Origin: an uncultured Lewinella sp.
Lineage (GTDB): Bacteria; Bacteroidota; Bacteroidia; Chitinophagales; Saprospiraceae
DNA: 64,000 bases
NCBI GenBank assembly: GCA_937873655.1
Contig: CALMYQ010000092.1
Span: 62,001 to 126,000 of the forward strand
Direction: 5' to 3'
Position numbers and translations under genes: made by a program. Each line of letters begins with the position of its first letter. The stretch's first letter is position 1. Below the pieces are notes generated by a model. It saw only the letters and a list, made by a program, of their open reading frames with translations, was not told where the DNA came from and did not search any database. Shown piece by piece: positions 8,238-16,641 of the stretch.

Positions 8238-8771
8238 TCAGGGGAGGCGCAAACCGATGGAAAGTTCAAGCCTTCCGGGCATCCAGGTTTTGCTTTGCGC
8301 GGTAGATTCTTTCAAACATTTGCTCATACGCAGCCGAAGTACGCCCTGATCGGTCAGCCGGTAGCCTACGCTGGTGGTCATACCTGCATCGAACCCAAAA
8401 TGGCTGTTGCGGAATGCGTTCGGAGAAGTCAGAACCGGTAATTCGGAACTCCTGTACAGCCCTATGCCGCCAAACAAGCCGCTTTCGACAAACCAATTGG
8501 GATCCAGGTTAAAGCCGACATACACGGGAACTGCAGCATAATTCTGGCGGATCACCTGCGCGTTTACGGAATTGGCGGGCAAGGTGTTTTTGTAATAGGT
8601 AAGGTCGGCGCCGACTGTGATGCGTTCCGTGTCCATGAAATGCTTTGATTTGCACCACAACTGTATGGGAAAACTGATTCTACGCCCGGGCTCGCCGTAC
8701 GAGGACTGGCTTCTGGCGTGCAACACCAAAACCACCAGGACGGCAAACATAAACCACTTGAATACCACCAT
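8238..8771 (-). CDS. Hypothetical secreted beta-barrel-like protein (177 aa)
   Basis: No family is recognised with confidence. A signal peptide (MVVFKWFMFAVLVVLVLHARSQ) is followed by alternating hydrophobic/polar strands of the outer-membrane barrel type (ITVGADLTYY, AAVPVYVGFNL, WFVESGLFGGIGLYR, MTTSVGYRLT). The chain ends LELSIGLRLP, which resembles a small eight-stranded barrel in outline, although it does not end in an aromatic residue. It converges with the lipoprotein gene. No operon partner is seen. Confidence 0.65.
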   Translation of the reverse strand: MVVFKWFMFAVLVVLVLHARSQSSYGEPGRRISFPIQLWCKSKHFMDTERITVGADLTYYKNTLPANSVNAQVIRQNYAAVPVYVGFNLDPNWFVESGLFGGIGLYRSSELPVLTSPNAFRNSHFGFDAGMTTSVGYRLTDQGVLRLRMSKCLKESTAQSKTWMPGRLELSIGLRLP

Positions 8772-9098
8772 AGATCTGATAAATGAAGAAACGAAAAACA
8801 GGCTCAGCCATGCGTATGTCCCATTTAGACTTCATTTTTGTCGGGTGGTAACGCTGAGCGGGAATATTATGGGAGAAAAACGGGGAAAACCGATAAAAAG
8901 TTGTGTTGCAGGAGGCGTCAACCGTATGAATGGTAAAAAATGCCGCAGCCGGGTTTTAAAAACAAGGATCGCGATTGATTTATTTCGGAATTTTATATCT
9001 TGCGGCCGTTCTCACCCTTACGCTACATAAAAAGCGCTGCTACGTTTGGTTGCAGCCTTTCCGAAGCAGTAATCAATAACCTCTTAAATAAGAAAGCC
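8772..9098. other. Intergenic stretch, 327 bp, between two divergent genes
   Basis: AT-rich non-coding stretch between the barrel-like gene (leftward) and the BON-LysM gene (rightward). I see no convincing gene, RNA or repeat. A TATATCTTGCGG segment near 8996 only loosely resembles the -7 box. Confidence 0.5.
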
Positions 9099-9491
9099 AT
9101 GTCACTACAAGACAAATACAAGTCAGTCCTCGACCTGGGTCAGGAGCTTGAAGTAAGGGACGGATTCGTTGAAGAAAGAGACGGTCAATTGCGTATCGGC
9201 GGATACGCCAAGGACCAGTACCACAAAAACCTGCTGTGGGATGAAATCAAGCGGATCAGCGGGGGCGTTATCCCGACCGACCTGATGGCGGACATCAAGG
9301 TGGATAATACGGATTATTACCACAAGCACACCGTTGAAAAAGGCGATTCCCTGTCCAAGATCGCCAAGCACTACTACGGCAAAGCCAACCAGTACATGCA
9401 CATTTTCAATGCCAATACGGATATCCTGAAAGATCCGAACCTCATTTATCCGGGCCAGGAATTGACCATTCCGTTCCCGCCTGAGGCCTGA
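9099..9491 (+). CDS. BON-LysM protein, Kbp/YgaU-like
   Basis: Small soluble protein of 130 aa with an N-terminal BON-like domain (about residues 1-70) and a C-terminal LysM domain. The LysM part reads HTVEKGDSLSKIAKHYYG, MHIFNANTDIL, LIYPGQELTIPF. The architecture and length match Escherichia coli Kbp (YgaU), a cytoplasmic potassium-binding protein. There is likewise no signal peptide after the ATG at 9099, so the LysM is probably not used on peptidoglycan. In-frame codons upstream of 9099 are open but unlike the family, so the start is set where the conserved sequence begins. A hairpin follows between it and recO. Confidence 0.85.
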   Translation: MSLQDKYKSVLDLGQELEVRDGFVEERDGQLRIGGYAKDQYHKNLLWDEIKRISGGVIPTDLMADIKVDNTDYYHKHTVEKGDSLSKIAKHYYGKANQYMHIFNANTDILKDPNLIYPGQELTIPFPPEA

Positions 9492-9528
9492 TCAGCAGGA
9501 AAAAATCACAGAAAAATTTACCGGCCCG

Positions 9529-9555
9529 GGGCGATTGTATTGCTTCGGGCCGGTA
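9529..9555. terminator. Hairpin shared by the convergent Kbp-like and recO genes
   Basis: Perfect GC-rich 10-bp stem TACCGGCCCG / CGGGCCGGTA with a short loop. Leftward it is followed by an A/T-rich stretch with a T-run (AAATTTTTC), so it can serve recO. Rightward the T-tract is weak. Confidence 0.6.
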
Positions 9556-9580
9556 TAGTATTCTGCGGGCACATTCTAGT

Positions 9581-10306
9581 TCAACCCCAAACCTCCCGGA
9601 GTATTTCATGGGCGTTGATATCCTGAAGCCGGTCAATGTGGAGTTTGTAAAAATCCATTAAATGATCGAGAATCGCTTTCCTTTCCTCTTTGGCGAAACG
9701 AATATCATGCGACCGCAAAATGGGAGTTGCCAGTAAAAGATCCAGCAATTTGCTTTTATCCTCAAGCAGATAGTGGACATGGCCGGGGGGCAACCGGCAA
9801 AAAACACCTTCTATCAGGTCGAAGAAGGGTAGGTCGGGGCTGTATCTGCCGCTGGGGACAAAACCAAGAAAAACGCTGAGCCGGATCAAAAAACAGAGGT
9901 GAAGGTTGGCAACCGAATGGGGCGTTTCATCCAGCCATTGAAAAGTTTCCGATATAAAATTGAATAGTTCGGGGTTCGGCTCCTGTTCACGGATGGTCTT
10001 TTGGCAAACCTCCGCTATAAAGAGACCGATGGAGCCCTTTCTGATCTCAAACGGCACGGATTTATAAACATAAAACGGCCGGACTTCTTTCAGCCGGTTC
10101 AATTCCTTTTGTTCGTTCTCGTACGCTACTATTTCTACCAGGGACATGACCTGCAAAACGCTGGCCGGCGATTTGGCTTTAGCGCTCCGCACGCCGTTGA
10201 TGATGTATTTGCGGATACCCCGGTCTTCGGTAAAGATTTCAACGATCAGGCTGGTCTCTCCGTATTTGATCGATTTGAGTACGATCCCCTTGGTTTTTAG
10301 CAGCAT
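9581..10306 (-). CDS. recO: DNA repair protein RecO
   Basis: Recombination mediator that loads RecA at gaps together with RecF/RecR. The N-terminal OB fold starts MLLKTKGIVLKSIKYGETSLIVEIFTE, and the helical C-terminal domain follows (EVCQKTIREQEPNPELFNFI, LCFLIRLSVFLGF). It has 241 aa from the ATG at 10306, the usual length. The in-frame ATG at 10348 would add 14 residues not found in the family. The zinc-finger cysteines of some RecO proteins are absent, as often in Bacteroidota. Confidence 0.92.
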   Translation of the reverse strand: MLLKTKGIVLKSIKYGETSLIVEIFTEDRGIRKYIINGVRSAKAKSPASVLQVMSLVEIVAYENEQKELNRLKEVRPFYVYKSVPFEIRKGSIGLFIAEVCQKTIREQEPNPELFNFISETFQWLDETPHSVANLHLCFLIRLSVFLGFVPSGRYSPDLPFFDLIEGVFCRLPPGHVHYLLEDKSKLLDLLLATPILRSHDIRFAKEERKAILDHLMDFYKLHIDRLQDINAHEILREVWG

Positions 10307-10430
10307 AAATGCAGTTTTCGCCGGCTGGAAAAATTCATTTGGAACCAATGCGTAACAAAATTAAACTTCCTCCGTCGAGAAATTACTAGGAAGTATCGAA
10401 TTCTGTATCCTGAATGCAGCCTTCGAAATA

Positions 10431-10438
10431 TAATTTTG
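10431..10438 (+). promoter_or_regulatory. -7-like promoter box upstream of the secreted 156-aa protein
   Basis: TAATTTTG matches TAnnTTTG, 129 bp upstream of the ATG at 10568. If used, the transcript has a long leader that includes the palindrome at 10489-10505. Confidence 0.35.
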
Positions 10439-10488
10439 TCTCTATAGAAATAAAGCAACATGGCTGGAACTAAGTTGCGAAAACTTTA

Positions 10489-10505
10489 CTTACACTTAAT
10501 GTAAG
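10489..10505. promoter_or_regulatory. Inverted repeat CTTACA-N5-TGTAAG
   Basis: Perfect 6-bp arms with a 5-bp spacer, 62 bp before the ATG of the following gene and downstream of a -7-like box. Could be an operator or a small leader hairpin. No known factor is assigned. Confidence 0.35.
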
Positions 10506-10567
10506 AGCAATATTCAAGCTTTTGTTTTGCACCCGATTTTGAATCACACGACTTAAAAAAAACAAGG

Positions 10568-11038
10568 ATGAAAAAGATGACATTATTGGCAATGGCCTTA
10601 ACAATGTATTTTGGCATTGCCGGCGCTACCACACCCGGGGATTGTTGCGGACAAGGCAACGACACAACCCAGACCATAGACGATTCTGCCGCCAAAATGG
10701 TCAGGAATCAGCTCATCGGCCAATGGCAGAATAATACTTATGCTGCCAACCTGGTTGCCTCAGATATGGAAGGTACCTTTCTGCGCTACGAATTTGCCCG
10801 AAACGGCAGTTTCATTAAAACGGCTGGCGACAGTCAAAGCGAAGAACAGATGCGCGGGCAATGGGAACTGAGCAACGACGGGCACCGGCTTATGCTGTAT
10901 CCTGACGGATGCCTCAACCCGGAAGTGATCGGAATCAAGTATCTGGACCTTGACGAATTGGTTCTGGAGCAATCTCCCGAAAATCCGGATGATGATATTA
11001 ATGTGATCGTAAAAGACATTTTTTACAACCGCATGTAA
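10568..11038 (+). CDS. Secreted lipocalin-like hypothetical protein (156 aa)
   Basis: Exported protein with signal peptide MKKMTLLAMALTMYFGIAGA. The mature part looks like the small lipocalin-like fold common in Bacteroidota: QLIGQWQNN near the start of the domain, followed by strands YEFARNGSFIKTAG, RGQWELSNDGHRLMLY and LDELVLEQS. This family often sits alone in the periplasm, and ligands are unknown. A CC pair (GDCCGQG) right after the leader is not a lipobox. Assignment rests on the pattern G-x-W followed by a WELSNDG-type strand. Confidence 0.7.
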   Translation: MKKMTLLAMALTMYFGIAGATTPGDCCGQGNDTTQTIDDSAAKMVRNQLIGQWQNNTYAANLVASDMEGTFLRYEFARNGSFIKTAGDSQSEEQMRGQWELSNDGHRLMLYPDGCLNPEVIGIKYLDLDELVLEQSPENPDDDINVIVKDIFYNRM

Positions 11039-11056
11039 TACCGTTCCGGAAATTTG

Positions 11057-11416
11057 TTAGAAATCCCACTCATCGCCTTCATCAATCGGCCCGGTTTTAT
11101 AATGCCGCTTGGTGAAGGCTCTTTGTTTCTGCCGGTTAAGGATCAACCGGGTAAGACCGATATTGGCGGGCTCCGGAGCAGTAAGCGACAACGCCTCATT
11201 GACCAGATGCTCATCGATGTCGAGCCGGTACATCAGGCTGAGCAGGAACTCCACCCTGTTTTCAAGCAGGAAAGCTACCCGATCTGCCAGCAGGTCAAAG
11301 AGCTGTTCTTCGCTTATTTGCTCCTCCACAGCTTCCAGTTCAAAATCACGGGCTACCAAATCTTTCGTTACCTGCAGATCTTCCAGGGACATGTATCTTT
11401 TTTTTCTTTTAAACAA
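11057..11416 (-). CDS. Conserved-looking hypothetical protein (119 aa)
   Basis: No family recognised. Soluble and strongly helical, with a basic start (MFKRKKRYMSLEDLQ) and an acidic end (GPIDEGDEWDF). The core (QLFDLLADRVAFLLENRVEFLLSLMYRLDIDEHLVNEAL) reads as a helical pair. It ends 18 bp from the upstream secreted gene (convergent) and diverges from queD across 53 bp. Good coding character, no signal or membrane segment. Confidence 0.7.
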   Translation of the reverse strand: MFKRKKRYMSLEDLQVTKDLVARDFELEAVEEQISEEQLFDLLADRVAFLLENRVEFLLSLMYRLDIDEHLVNEALSLTAPEPANIGLTRLILNRQKQRAFTKRHYKTGPIDEGDEWDF

Positions 11417-11457
11417 AACTACTCATTCTGCCAGACAATCAAAGTGCGCGTGATTCT

Positions 11458-11465
11458 TAATTTTG
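11458..11465 (+). promoter_or_regulatory. -7-like promoter box of queD
   Basis: TAATTTTG ends only four bases before the queD ATG (11470). If it is the real -7 element the mRNA would be nearly or fully leaderless, or translation would start at the second ATG. Confidence 0.45.
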
Positions 11466-11469
11466 CAGG

Positions 11470-11835
11470 ATGATGGAAATTTTCAAAGAATTCACTTTTG
11501 ATTCGGCGCACTGGTTGCCCAATGTGCCGGAAGACCACAAGTGCCGGCATATGCACGGTCATACCTATATTGTCCGGCTGTACGTAGCGGGCAACCTGGA
11601 CCCCCGGTTGGGGTGGGTGGTGGACTTTGCGTCGGTAAAGGATGTGTGGCGGCCGCTGGAGCGAATACTTGATCACAAGGTATTGAACGACATTAAAGGA
11701 CTGGAAAACCCCACTGCCGAGAATCTGGCAGTTTGGATCTGGCGAAAGGTCAAACCCGAACTGGCGGGATTATCCAAGGTGCTGGTTTGTGAAAATGCCA
11801 CCAGCGGGGTCATTTACCGGGGGGAGTTTGAATAA
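11470..11835 (+). CDS. queD: 6-carboxy-5,6,7,8-tetrahydropterin synthase (QueD/PTPS family)
   Basis: Converts 7,8-dihydroneopterin triphosphate to 6-carboxytetrahydropterin, second step toward preQ0/queuosine. Zinc ligands are visible as FDSAHWLP and CRHMHGHTY, with the catalytic cysteine just before the HxH. The Asp-His pair of the relay is in ILDHKVLND, and the substrate-binding glutamate is in VCENATSG. The 121-aa length is typical of QueD. Two ATGs are adjacent (MMEIFKEF), so either may start. It stands alone, with other queuosine genes elsewhere. The next gene is a rhodanese, 58 bp downstream. Confidence 0.93.
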   Translation: MMEIFKEFTFDSAHWLPNVPEDHKCRHMHGHTYIVRLYVAGNLDPRLGWVVDFASVKDVWRPLERILDHKVLNDIKGLENPTAENLAVWIWRKVKPELAGLSKVLVCENATSGVIYRGEFE

Positions 11836-11893
11836 CCTGATTCAACCCGATCAACGGGGAGAATGTTGATATTTATTTTTAAATAAACAGAAA

Positions 11894-12196
11894 ATGGACA
11901 TAGACGTACGGGAATTGAAAGCCAAATTGGATGCGGGCGAGCAGTTGGTTCTGGTAGATGTACGGGAACCCGACGAAAGGACTGCCTTCAATATTGGCGG
12001 CAAGCATATTCCGCTGGGCACTGTGCCTGCAAGAATTCAGGAGCTGGCCGGGCATGAAGATGAAGAGATCGTGGTGTATTGCCGATCCGGTAAACGGAGC
12101 GCTATGGCGCAGCAATATTTTCGCCAGGCCGGGTTCAAAAATGTCAGGAACCTGGAGGGCGGAATGCTAGCCTGGGTAGATGCGTTCGGCAGTTAG
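11894..12196 (+). CDS. Single-domain rhodanese (sulfurtransferase-like)
   Basis: A 100-aa stand-alone rhodanese-like domain, cytoplasmic. Landmarks are LVLVDVREPDE near the start, IPLGTVPARI, and the active loop VYCRSGKRSA with the persulfide-forming cysteine, ending NLEGGMLAWVDAF. Likely transfers sulfane sulfur to an unknown acceptor such as cyanide or a thiol. A perfect 9-bp A-rich/T-rich hairpin overlaps its stop codon and serves as terminator. Confidence 0.93.
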   Translation: MDIDVRELKAKLDAGEQLVLVDVREPDERTAFNIGGKHIPLGTVPARIQELAGHEDEEIVVYCRSGKRSAMAQQYFRQAGFKNVRNLEGGMLAWVDAFGS

Positions 12197-12222
12197 AAAA
12201 AGGCCTGATCACTCCTTTTTCT
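12195..12222. terminator. Bidirectional terminator between rhodanese and SPOR genes
   Basis: Perfect 9-bp stem AGAAAAAGG / CCTTTTTCT with a 10-nt loop. The T-rich arm follows the stem in either direction. It overlaps the stop codons of both convergent genes. Confidence 0.65.
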
Positions 12223-12775
12223 TGATAAAGGCATCGATACCTTTCTTTTTGAGCTCGGCAACCAATTTTTCCGCTTCGGCGTAGGAGTTGAAACGGTCTA
12301 CCATGGCAACAGCCAGTGCGCCGTTGTTGAAGGTTTCAACACCGGATTGATCGTAACCCGATTTTTTCAGGCGTTTCACCTGGGCTTCGGCATTGGCCTT
12401 TTGGCGGAAAGAACCTGCAATGACCAGGAAATTTCCGGAGCTGCTGCTATTGTAGTCCCTCGGTTTTGCACTGGGCTCGTTGGCTTTTTGCGCGGGTACT
12501 TTTTCTGCCAGGAGCTTTTCCTCTGAAACGGCGGGTACTTCATCGTCATCCAGGTCTTCGTCGTCGGATGCGGCGGCGTTGCCCGGAGTGTTTACTGTTG
12601 AAGTATCCACAGTTCCGGCAGTGGTATTGTTTGTGTTATCCGAGTCGGGGACGCCTTGTTCCGTTTGCTCGGCGGTTTGTTCTTTCGGCAGTTGCGTTGC
12701 CCGGTAAATAAGAAATCCCAGTGCGAACAACAAAACGCCGACGATAATAAGGGTGAAAAAATCTAGTCTTGACAT
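12209..12775 (-). CDS. SPOR-domain membrane protein (188 aa)
   Basis: Single-pass inner-membrane protein, helix at residues about 7-27 (FTLIIVGVLLFALGFLIYRA). A low-complexity acidic linker rich in Thr, Asn, Asp and Glu spans about residues 30-105. A C-terminal SPOR domain (about 110-188) reads FLVIAGSFRQKANAEAQVKRLKKSG, VAMVDRFNSYAEAEKLVAELKKKG. SPOR domains bind septal peptidoglycan stripped of stem peptides, so a cell-division or envelope role is likely, with the SPOR domain periplasmic. Divergent from the nitroreductase gene by 50 bp. Confidence 0.9.
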   Translation of the reverse strand: MSRLDFFTLIIVGVLLFALGFLIYRATQLPKEQTAEQTEQGVPDSDNTNNTTAGTVDTSTVNTPGNAAASDDEDLDDDEVPAVSEEKLLAEKVPAQKANEPSAKPRDYNSSSSGNFLVIAGSFRQKANAEAQVKRLKKSGYDQSGVETFNNGALAVAMVDRFNSYAEAEKLVAELKKKGIDAFIKKKE

Positions 12776-12825
12776 AGCAGGTAGTTTTCCAGCCCAAATT
12801 TAAAGTTTTATTATTGAAATTCAAT

Positions 12826-13407
12826 ATGGAACCAGAACAACTGAACGATTTGATCCGGCGCAGGCGCGCGGTCTTTCCCCCGTCATTCGACCGGGAGAAA
12901 CCCATTCCCGGAAACCTGATCCGGCAAATCCTTGAAAATGCCAATTGGGCGCCGACGCACCGGCTTACAGAACCCTGGCGATTCATCGTTTTCCAACACC
13001 GGGCCCTGGAAAGGTTGGGAGACTATCTCGGGGAGCAATACCGGCAAAGAACGCCGCCCGAATCCTTTTCTGAGAAAAAACTGGAAAAAACCCTGCAAAA
13101 CCCGCGTCGCTCGGCCTGTGTCATCGCCATTTGCCTGCACCGCGATCCGGAAAACAGGGTGCCGGAATGGGAAGAAATAGCTGCGGTTTCGTGTGCGGTT
13201 CAGAATATGTGGCTCAGCTGTACAGCGTACGGCATAGGCTGTTATTGGAGTACCCCGGCCTCGATATTGGAGGCGGCATCCTGGCTGGAGTTGCCGGAAG
13301 GTGAACGCTGTCTGGGCCTGTTGTATATGGGGTACCCGGTGGAAAACCTGAACCTGCCGGGCAAAAGGGCGCCGGTTGAAGATAAGGTGCGGTGGTTGGA
13401 TGAATGA
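12826..13407 (+). CDS. Nitroreductase family protein (FMN-dependent)
   Basis: FMN-dependent NAD(P)H oxidoreductase of the nitroreductase fold, 193 aa. The FMN-phosphate signature is IRRRRAVFPPSF at the N-terminus, WAPTHRLTEPWRFIVF follows, and the C-terminal half has AVSCAVQNMWLSCTAYGIGCYWSTP and GLLYMGYPVE. Start is ATG at 12826. A TTG four codons upstream is open but less likely. Substrate unknown: this subgroup resembles the small YdjA/nitroreductase type. Confidence 0.9.
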   Translation: MEPEQLNDLIRRRRAVFPPSFDREKPIPGNLIRQILENANWAPTHRLTEPWRFIVFQHRALERLGDYLGEQYRQRTPPESFSEKKLEKTLQNPRRSACVIAICLHRDPENRVPEWEEIAAVSCAVQNMWLSCTAYGIGCYWSTPASILEAASWLELPEGERCLGLLYMGYPVENLNLPGKRAPVEDKVRWLDE

Positions 13408-13459
13408 TTTTTGCGCACTTCTGTCACGGATCGGTCAATTGAAATGCAGCATGGAGGGG

Positions 13460-13476
13460 TTTAACGGAGTCTTAAC
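13460..13476 (+). promoter_or_regulatory. TTTAAC/CTTAAC direct repeat, 11-bp period
   Basis: Two TTAAC half-sites exactly 11 bp apart, about 95-110 bp upstream of the T9SS protein gene. The spacing is that of OmpR/PhoB-type response-regulator direct repeats. Similar pairs lie upstream of three other genes in the window. Confidence 0.4.
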
Positions 13477-13569
13477 TACGTTGTTGGATAAAAAAAGCGA
13501 ATTTGCGCTACCCGGGCGGCAACATAACCGGGTATTACACGCGTTTCTACAATGATTAAAGAGAAAACT

Positions 13570-16569
13570 ATGCGCTACCTTTATTCCCTCTTTGTGAGCA
13601 TGTTGTGCTTTACGGGCTCATTATGGGCACAGCCGGTCAATGACGAGTGTTCAGGGGCTATCCAGATCACGGATGTTGATAACTGGTGTTCTGCCCAACT
13701 TGCTTTCAACAATGTCAATGCAACCCAATCCCCTGAAGCCAGTCCGGGGTGCTTTCCCACCAACCAGGCGAATGAGGACGTTTGGTTTACTTTCGTTGCC
13801 GAAGCGACCACGGTGAGCATTGCGGTTATCGGCGATATACCCTATACACCCGGCGGCACCCTCGACGACCCGCAACTGGCCCTTTATTCCGGTTCATGCG
13901 GCAACCTGACGGAGGTTGAATGTTTTTCGGACGCGTTTAACGTCAATGCTGCGCAAACGTACGCGGGCCCCCTCGCCGTTGGTGAACAATACTATATCCG
14001 GGTAGGCGCCAGAAACGGCGCCAACGGTTCGTTCCGGTTGTGCGTGAATAACTACAACCAGGTACCCGAACCGTCGGGGGATTGCCCGACCGGCGTGATC
14101 CTGTGCGATAAGTCTCCGTTTACGGTGCAATACGTTGTCGGGCAGGGAAGCAACCCCAATGAAATTGACGGCACGGGCTGCGACAATGCAACCTGCAAAT
14201 TCACGGAATCGAGCTCGTCGTGGTACAAATGGACCTGCGACCAGTCCGGATCCCTGGCGTTTACCCTTACCCCGCTGAACCCTAATGACGATATAGATTT
14301 TGTGCTGTATGAACTGCCCAACGGAATCAATAATTGCAGCGGCAAATTTGACCTGCGGTGCATGGCCTCCGGAGAGAACATAAACTCTCCTTTTTCTGAA
14401 TGGCAGATCTGCACCGGCGCCACCGGGCTTAGCCTGACCGATCCTGATGTAAATGAAACCTGCGGTTGTCAGGCCGGCAACAACAATTTCCTGAAGGCGG
14501 TGGATATGGTGCAGGGAAAAAGTTATGCACTGGTGATCAATAACTACAGCAATTCGGGGGCGGGTTTTACGGTATCCTTCGGCGGTTCGGGCACCTTTCT
14601 TGGGCCGACTGCCGACTTTTCTGCGGCGCCGACCACAATTTGCGTCGGGGAGTCCATTACGTTCACCGACCAATCCTCCTTTGTCGGGCAGATTGTCGGC
14701 TGGGAGTGGAATTTCGGCCCGGGGTCCACACCCCGGACAGCTACCACCAGGGGGCCGCATACCGTCCGGTTCGATCAGCCCGGCAGAAAGTCTGTCGTGT
14801 TGACCGTAGAAACGGACGGCGGCTGCCTTGTAACCGATATCCTGACCATAGAGGTCGAATGCTGCGAAGATCACTTCACCGCATCTGCGGATATTTCCAC
14901 CCTGAATTGTCCGGACGACCAAACCGGCGGCATCGATTTTTCGGTGGATTCGGGATATTCACCTTATTTTTTCAACTGGAGCAGCGGTCAGACAACAGAA
15001 GACATCAGCGGCCTGGGAGCCGGTATTTACACTGTGGCCGTACGCGACAATGTGGGGTGTACCGACACGCTTACTTATGAAGTGACAAGTCCTCCGCCTT
15101 TCTCATTTGACACGCTTATCGTTATGCCCACTTGCAACGGCGGCACCGACGGCAGGGTCGAGCTGGTGGTCACAGGCGGAACGCCACCCTACCAATTCAA
15201 TTGGCAAAATGCAGGTTTCGGGCCTGATAATTTCCTGGACAATATTTCGCAAGGCAATTATGCCGTAGTGATCAGGGACGCCAACGGTTGTGAAATTCCG
15301 ATGGACCTGGCGGTGCGGGAACTGGAGCTTGTTCTGGATCCGACCGTGGAAGCGGTAACGCCGCCCACCTGTTTCGGATTCAGCAACGGATTCATCAACC
15401 TGGATATCGCGAACGGCCTCGGCCCTTTTCAATACGATTGGAATGACGGCGCCGGTTATGTTGATGAAAGTTCGCTTACGGGGTTGACGTCGGGTTTTTA
15501 TACGGTGGATGTGCTGGATGCGAATTTGTGCAAAGGGCATTTTGAATTCCAGATCGAAGATTATCCCCAACTAACGCTTGCGCTTGACCAGATGAATGTG
15601 AGCTGTAACGGATTGAGCGACGGTTCAGCATCCGCTGCTGTCGGCGGCGGGGTCGGCAGTTATGCTTACCAGTGGAGCAACTCCGGTGCGACCCCTGAAA
15701 TCGATAACCTGTCAGCAGGCAATTACGCCATTACCGTCCTGGACGGCAATAATTGCGAAATTACCGGCTCGGTGGAGATCACCCAACCCGAACCGGTTTT
15801 GGTCGATGTCATAGATATAATCGACAATATTTGTTTCGGCGCTTCGGACGGCTCGGTTACGGTGGAAGGCTCGGGAGGGACGACACCATACGAATTCAGT
15901 CTGGACGGAGAAAGTTTTCAAAGTTCACCGGTATTCGGCAATTTGCCGGCCGGCGACTATACCATAACCATCCGGGACCTGGAAGGGTGCGAAGGAACAA
16001 CACAGGCTACGGTGGCCCAGCCGGTTGAATTATTGGTAGATGCGGGCCCTGACCAGTTTATACAACTGGGTTATGAAACCACGGTACACGCGGTCGCCAG
16101 CAATCCGTTGGTATCCTACGCCTGGTCGCCCCAGGACAGTTTGAGGTGCATCGGAGCGGATCCTTGTTCCAACGTATTGGTCAATCCCGTCAATACAACA
16201 ACCTATCAGGTAACCATTGTGGATGAAACGGGATGTGAGGCAACAGACGAGGTGACGATCCATGTGATCAAGGACCGGCCGGTTTATATTCCGAACGGGT
16301 TTACGCCGGACGGAGACGGCATCAACGACGGCTTTACCGTGTTTGGCGGACCGGCTGTTGACCGCATCCAGGAATTGAAAATTTTTGACCGGTGGGGAGA
16401 ACTTGTTTTTGATACCAGGAACATTCCCCCCAGCAATGAAGGCCTCGGATGGGATGGGACTTTCAACGGGAAAACCGTAAACCCGGGCGTTTTTGTTTAC
16501 CTGGCGGAGGTCCGGTTTATTGACGGAGAAGTGGAGACTTACTCGGGCGATGTGACGCTGGTCAGGTGA
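13570..16569 (+). CDS. T9SS type-B sorted surface protein with PKD and SprB-type repeats
   Basis: Large cell-surface or secreted adhesin-like protein exported by Sec (signal MRYLYSLFVSMLCFTGSLWA) and then the type IX secretion system. Order: N-terminal jelly-roll-like halves (residues about 20-340) with WFTF and YYIRVGARNGANGSFRL; a PKD domain (about 347-425, ending GRKSVVLTV); about five SprB-type repeats of about 75 aa (about 440-820), each with C-x-G-x-x-D/N-G near the start and a GxYxVxVxDxxGC motif; and a type-B sorting domain (about 904-999) beginning IPNGFTPDGDGINDGF. SprB repeats are known from the Flavobacterium gliding adhesin SprB. The ATG at 13552 would precede the leader by six residues; 13570 is preferred. 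Paired TTAAC sites lie upstream. Confidence 0.93.
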   Translation: MRYLYSLFVSMLCFTGSLWAQPVNDECSGAIQITDVDNWCSAQLAFNNVNATQSPEASPGCFPTNQANEDVWFTFVAEATTVSIAVIGDIPYTPGGTLDDPQLALYSGSCGNLTEVECFSDAFNVNAAQTYAGPLAVGEQYYIRVGARNGANGSFRLCVNNYNQVPEPSGDCPTGVILCDKSPFTVQYVVGQGSNPNEIDGTGCDNATCKFTESSSSWYKWTCDQSGSLAFTLTPLNPNDDIDFVLYELPNGINNCSGKFDLRCMASGENINSPFSEWQICTGATGLSLTDPDVNETCGCQAGNNNFLKAVDMVQGKSYALVINNYSNSGAGFTVSFGGSGTFLGPTADFSAAPTTICVGESITFTDQSSFVGQIVGWEWNFGPGSTPRTATTRGPHTVRFDQPGRKSVVLTVETDGGCLVTDILTIEVECCEDHFTASADISTLNCPDDQTGGIDFSVDSGYSPYFFNWSSGQTTEDISGLGAGIYTVAVRDNVGCTDTLTYEVTSPPPFSFDTLIVMPTCNGGTDGRVELVVTGGTPPYQFNWQNAGFGPDNFLDNISQGNYAVVIRDANGCEIPMDLAVRELELVLDPTVEAVTPPTCFGFSNGFINLDIANGLGPFQYDWNDGAGYVDESSLTGLTSGFYTVDVLDANLCKGHFEFQIEDYPQLTLALDQMNVSCNGLSDGSASAAVGGGVGSYAYQWSNSGATPEIDNLSAGNYAITVLDGNNCEITGSVEITQPEPVLVDVIDIIDNICFGASDGSVTVEGSGGTTPYEFSLDGESFQSSPVFGNLPAGDYTITIRDLEGCEGTTQATVAQPVELLVDAGPDQFIQLGYETTVHAVASNPLVSYAWSPQDSLRCIGADPCSNVLVNPVNTTTYQVTIVDETGCEATDEVTIHVIKDRPVYIPNGFTPDGDGINDGFTVFGGPAVDRIQELKIFDRWGELVFDTRNIPPSNEGLGWDGTFNGKTVNPGVFVYLAEVRFIDGEVETYSGDVTLVR

Positions 16570-16618
16570 TGATTGATGATTTTTAAGGAGTTATACTAAA
16601 ATATTTATTGTTGCTGCC

Positions 16619-16626
16619 TAATTTTG
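16619..16626 (+). promoter_or_regulatory. -7-like promoter box of lptC
   Basis: TAATTTTG matches TAnnTTTG and ends 15 bp before the lptC ATG, implying a very short leader. No good -33 element was found. Confidence 0.4.
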
Positions 16627-16641
16627 CCTTAAATTTCCAGA

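Noticed and set aside
8617..9030. 137-codon frame on the plus strand
   Set aside because: Mostly antisense to the barrel-like gene, no signal peptide or domain, stops inside intergenic DNA.
13894..14922. 342-codon minus-strand frame over the T9SS protein gene
   Set aside because: Antisense shadow: the plus frame has PKD and SprB repeats and a sorting domain.
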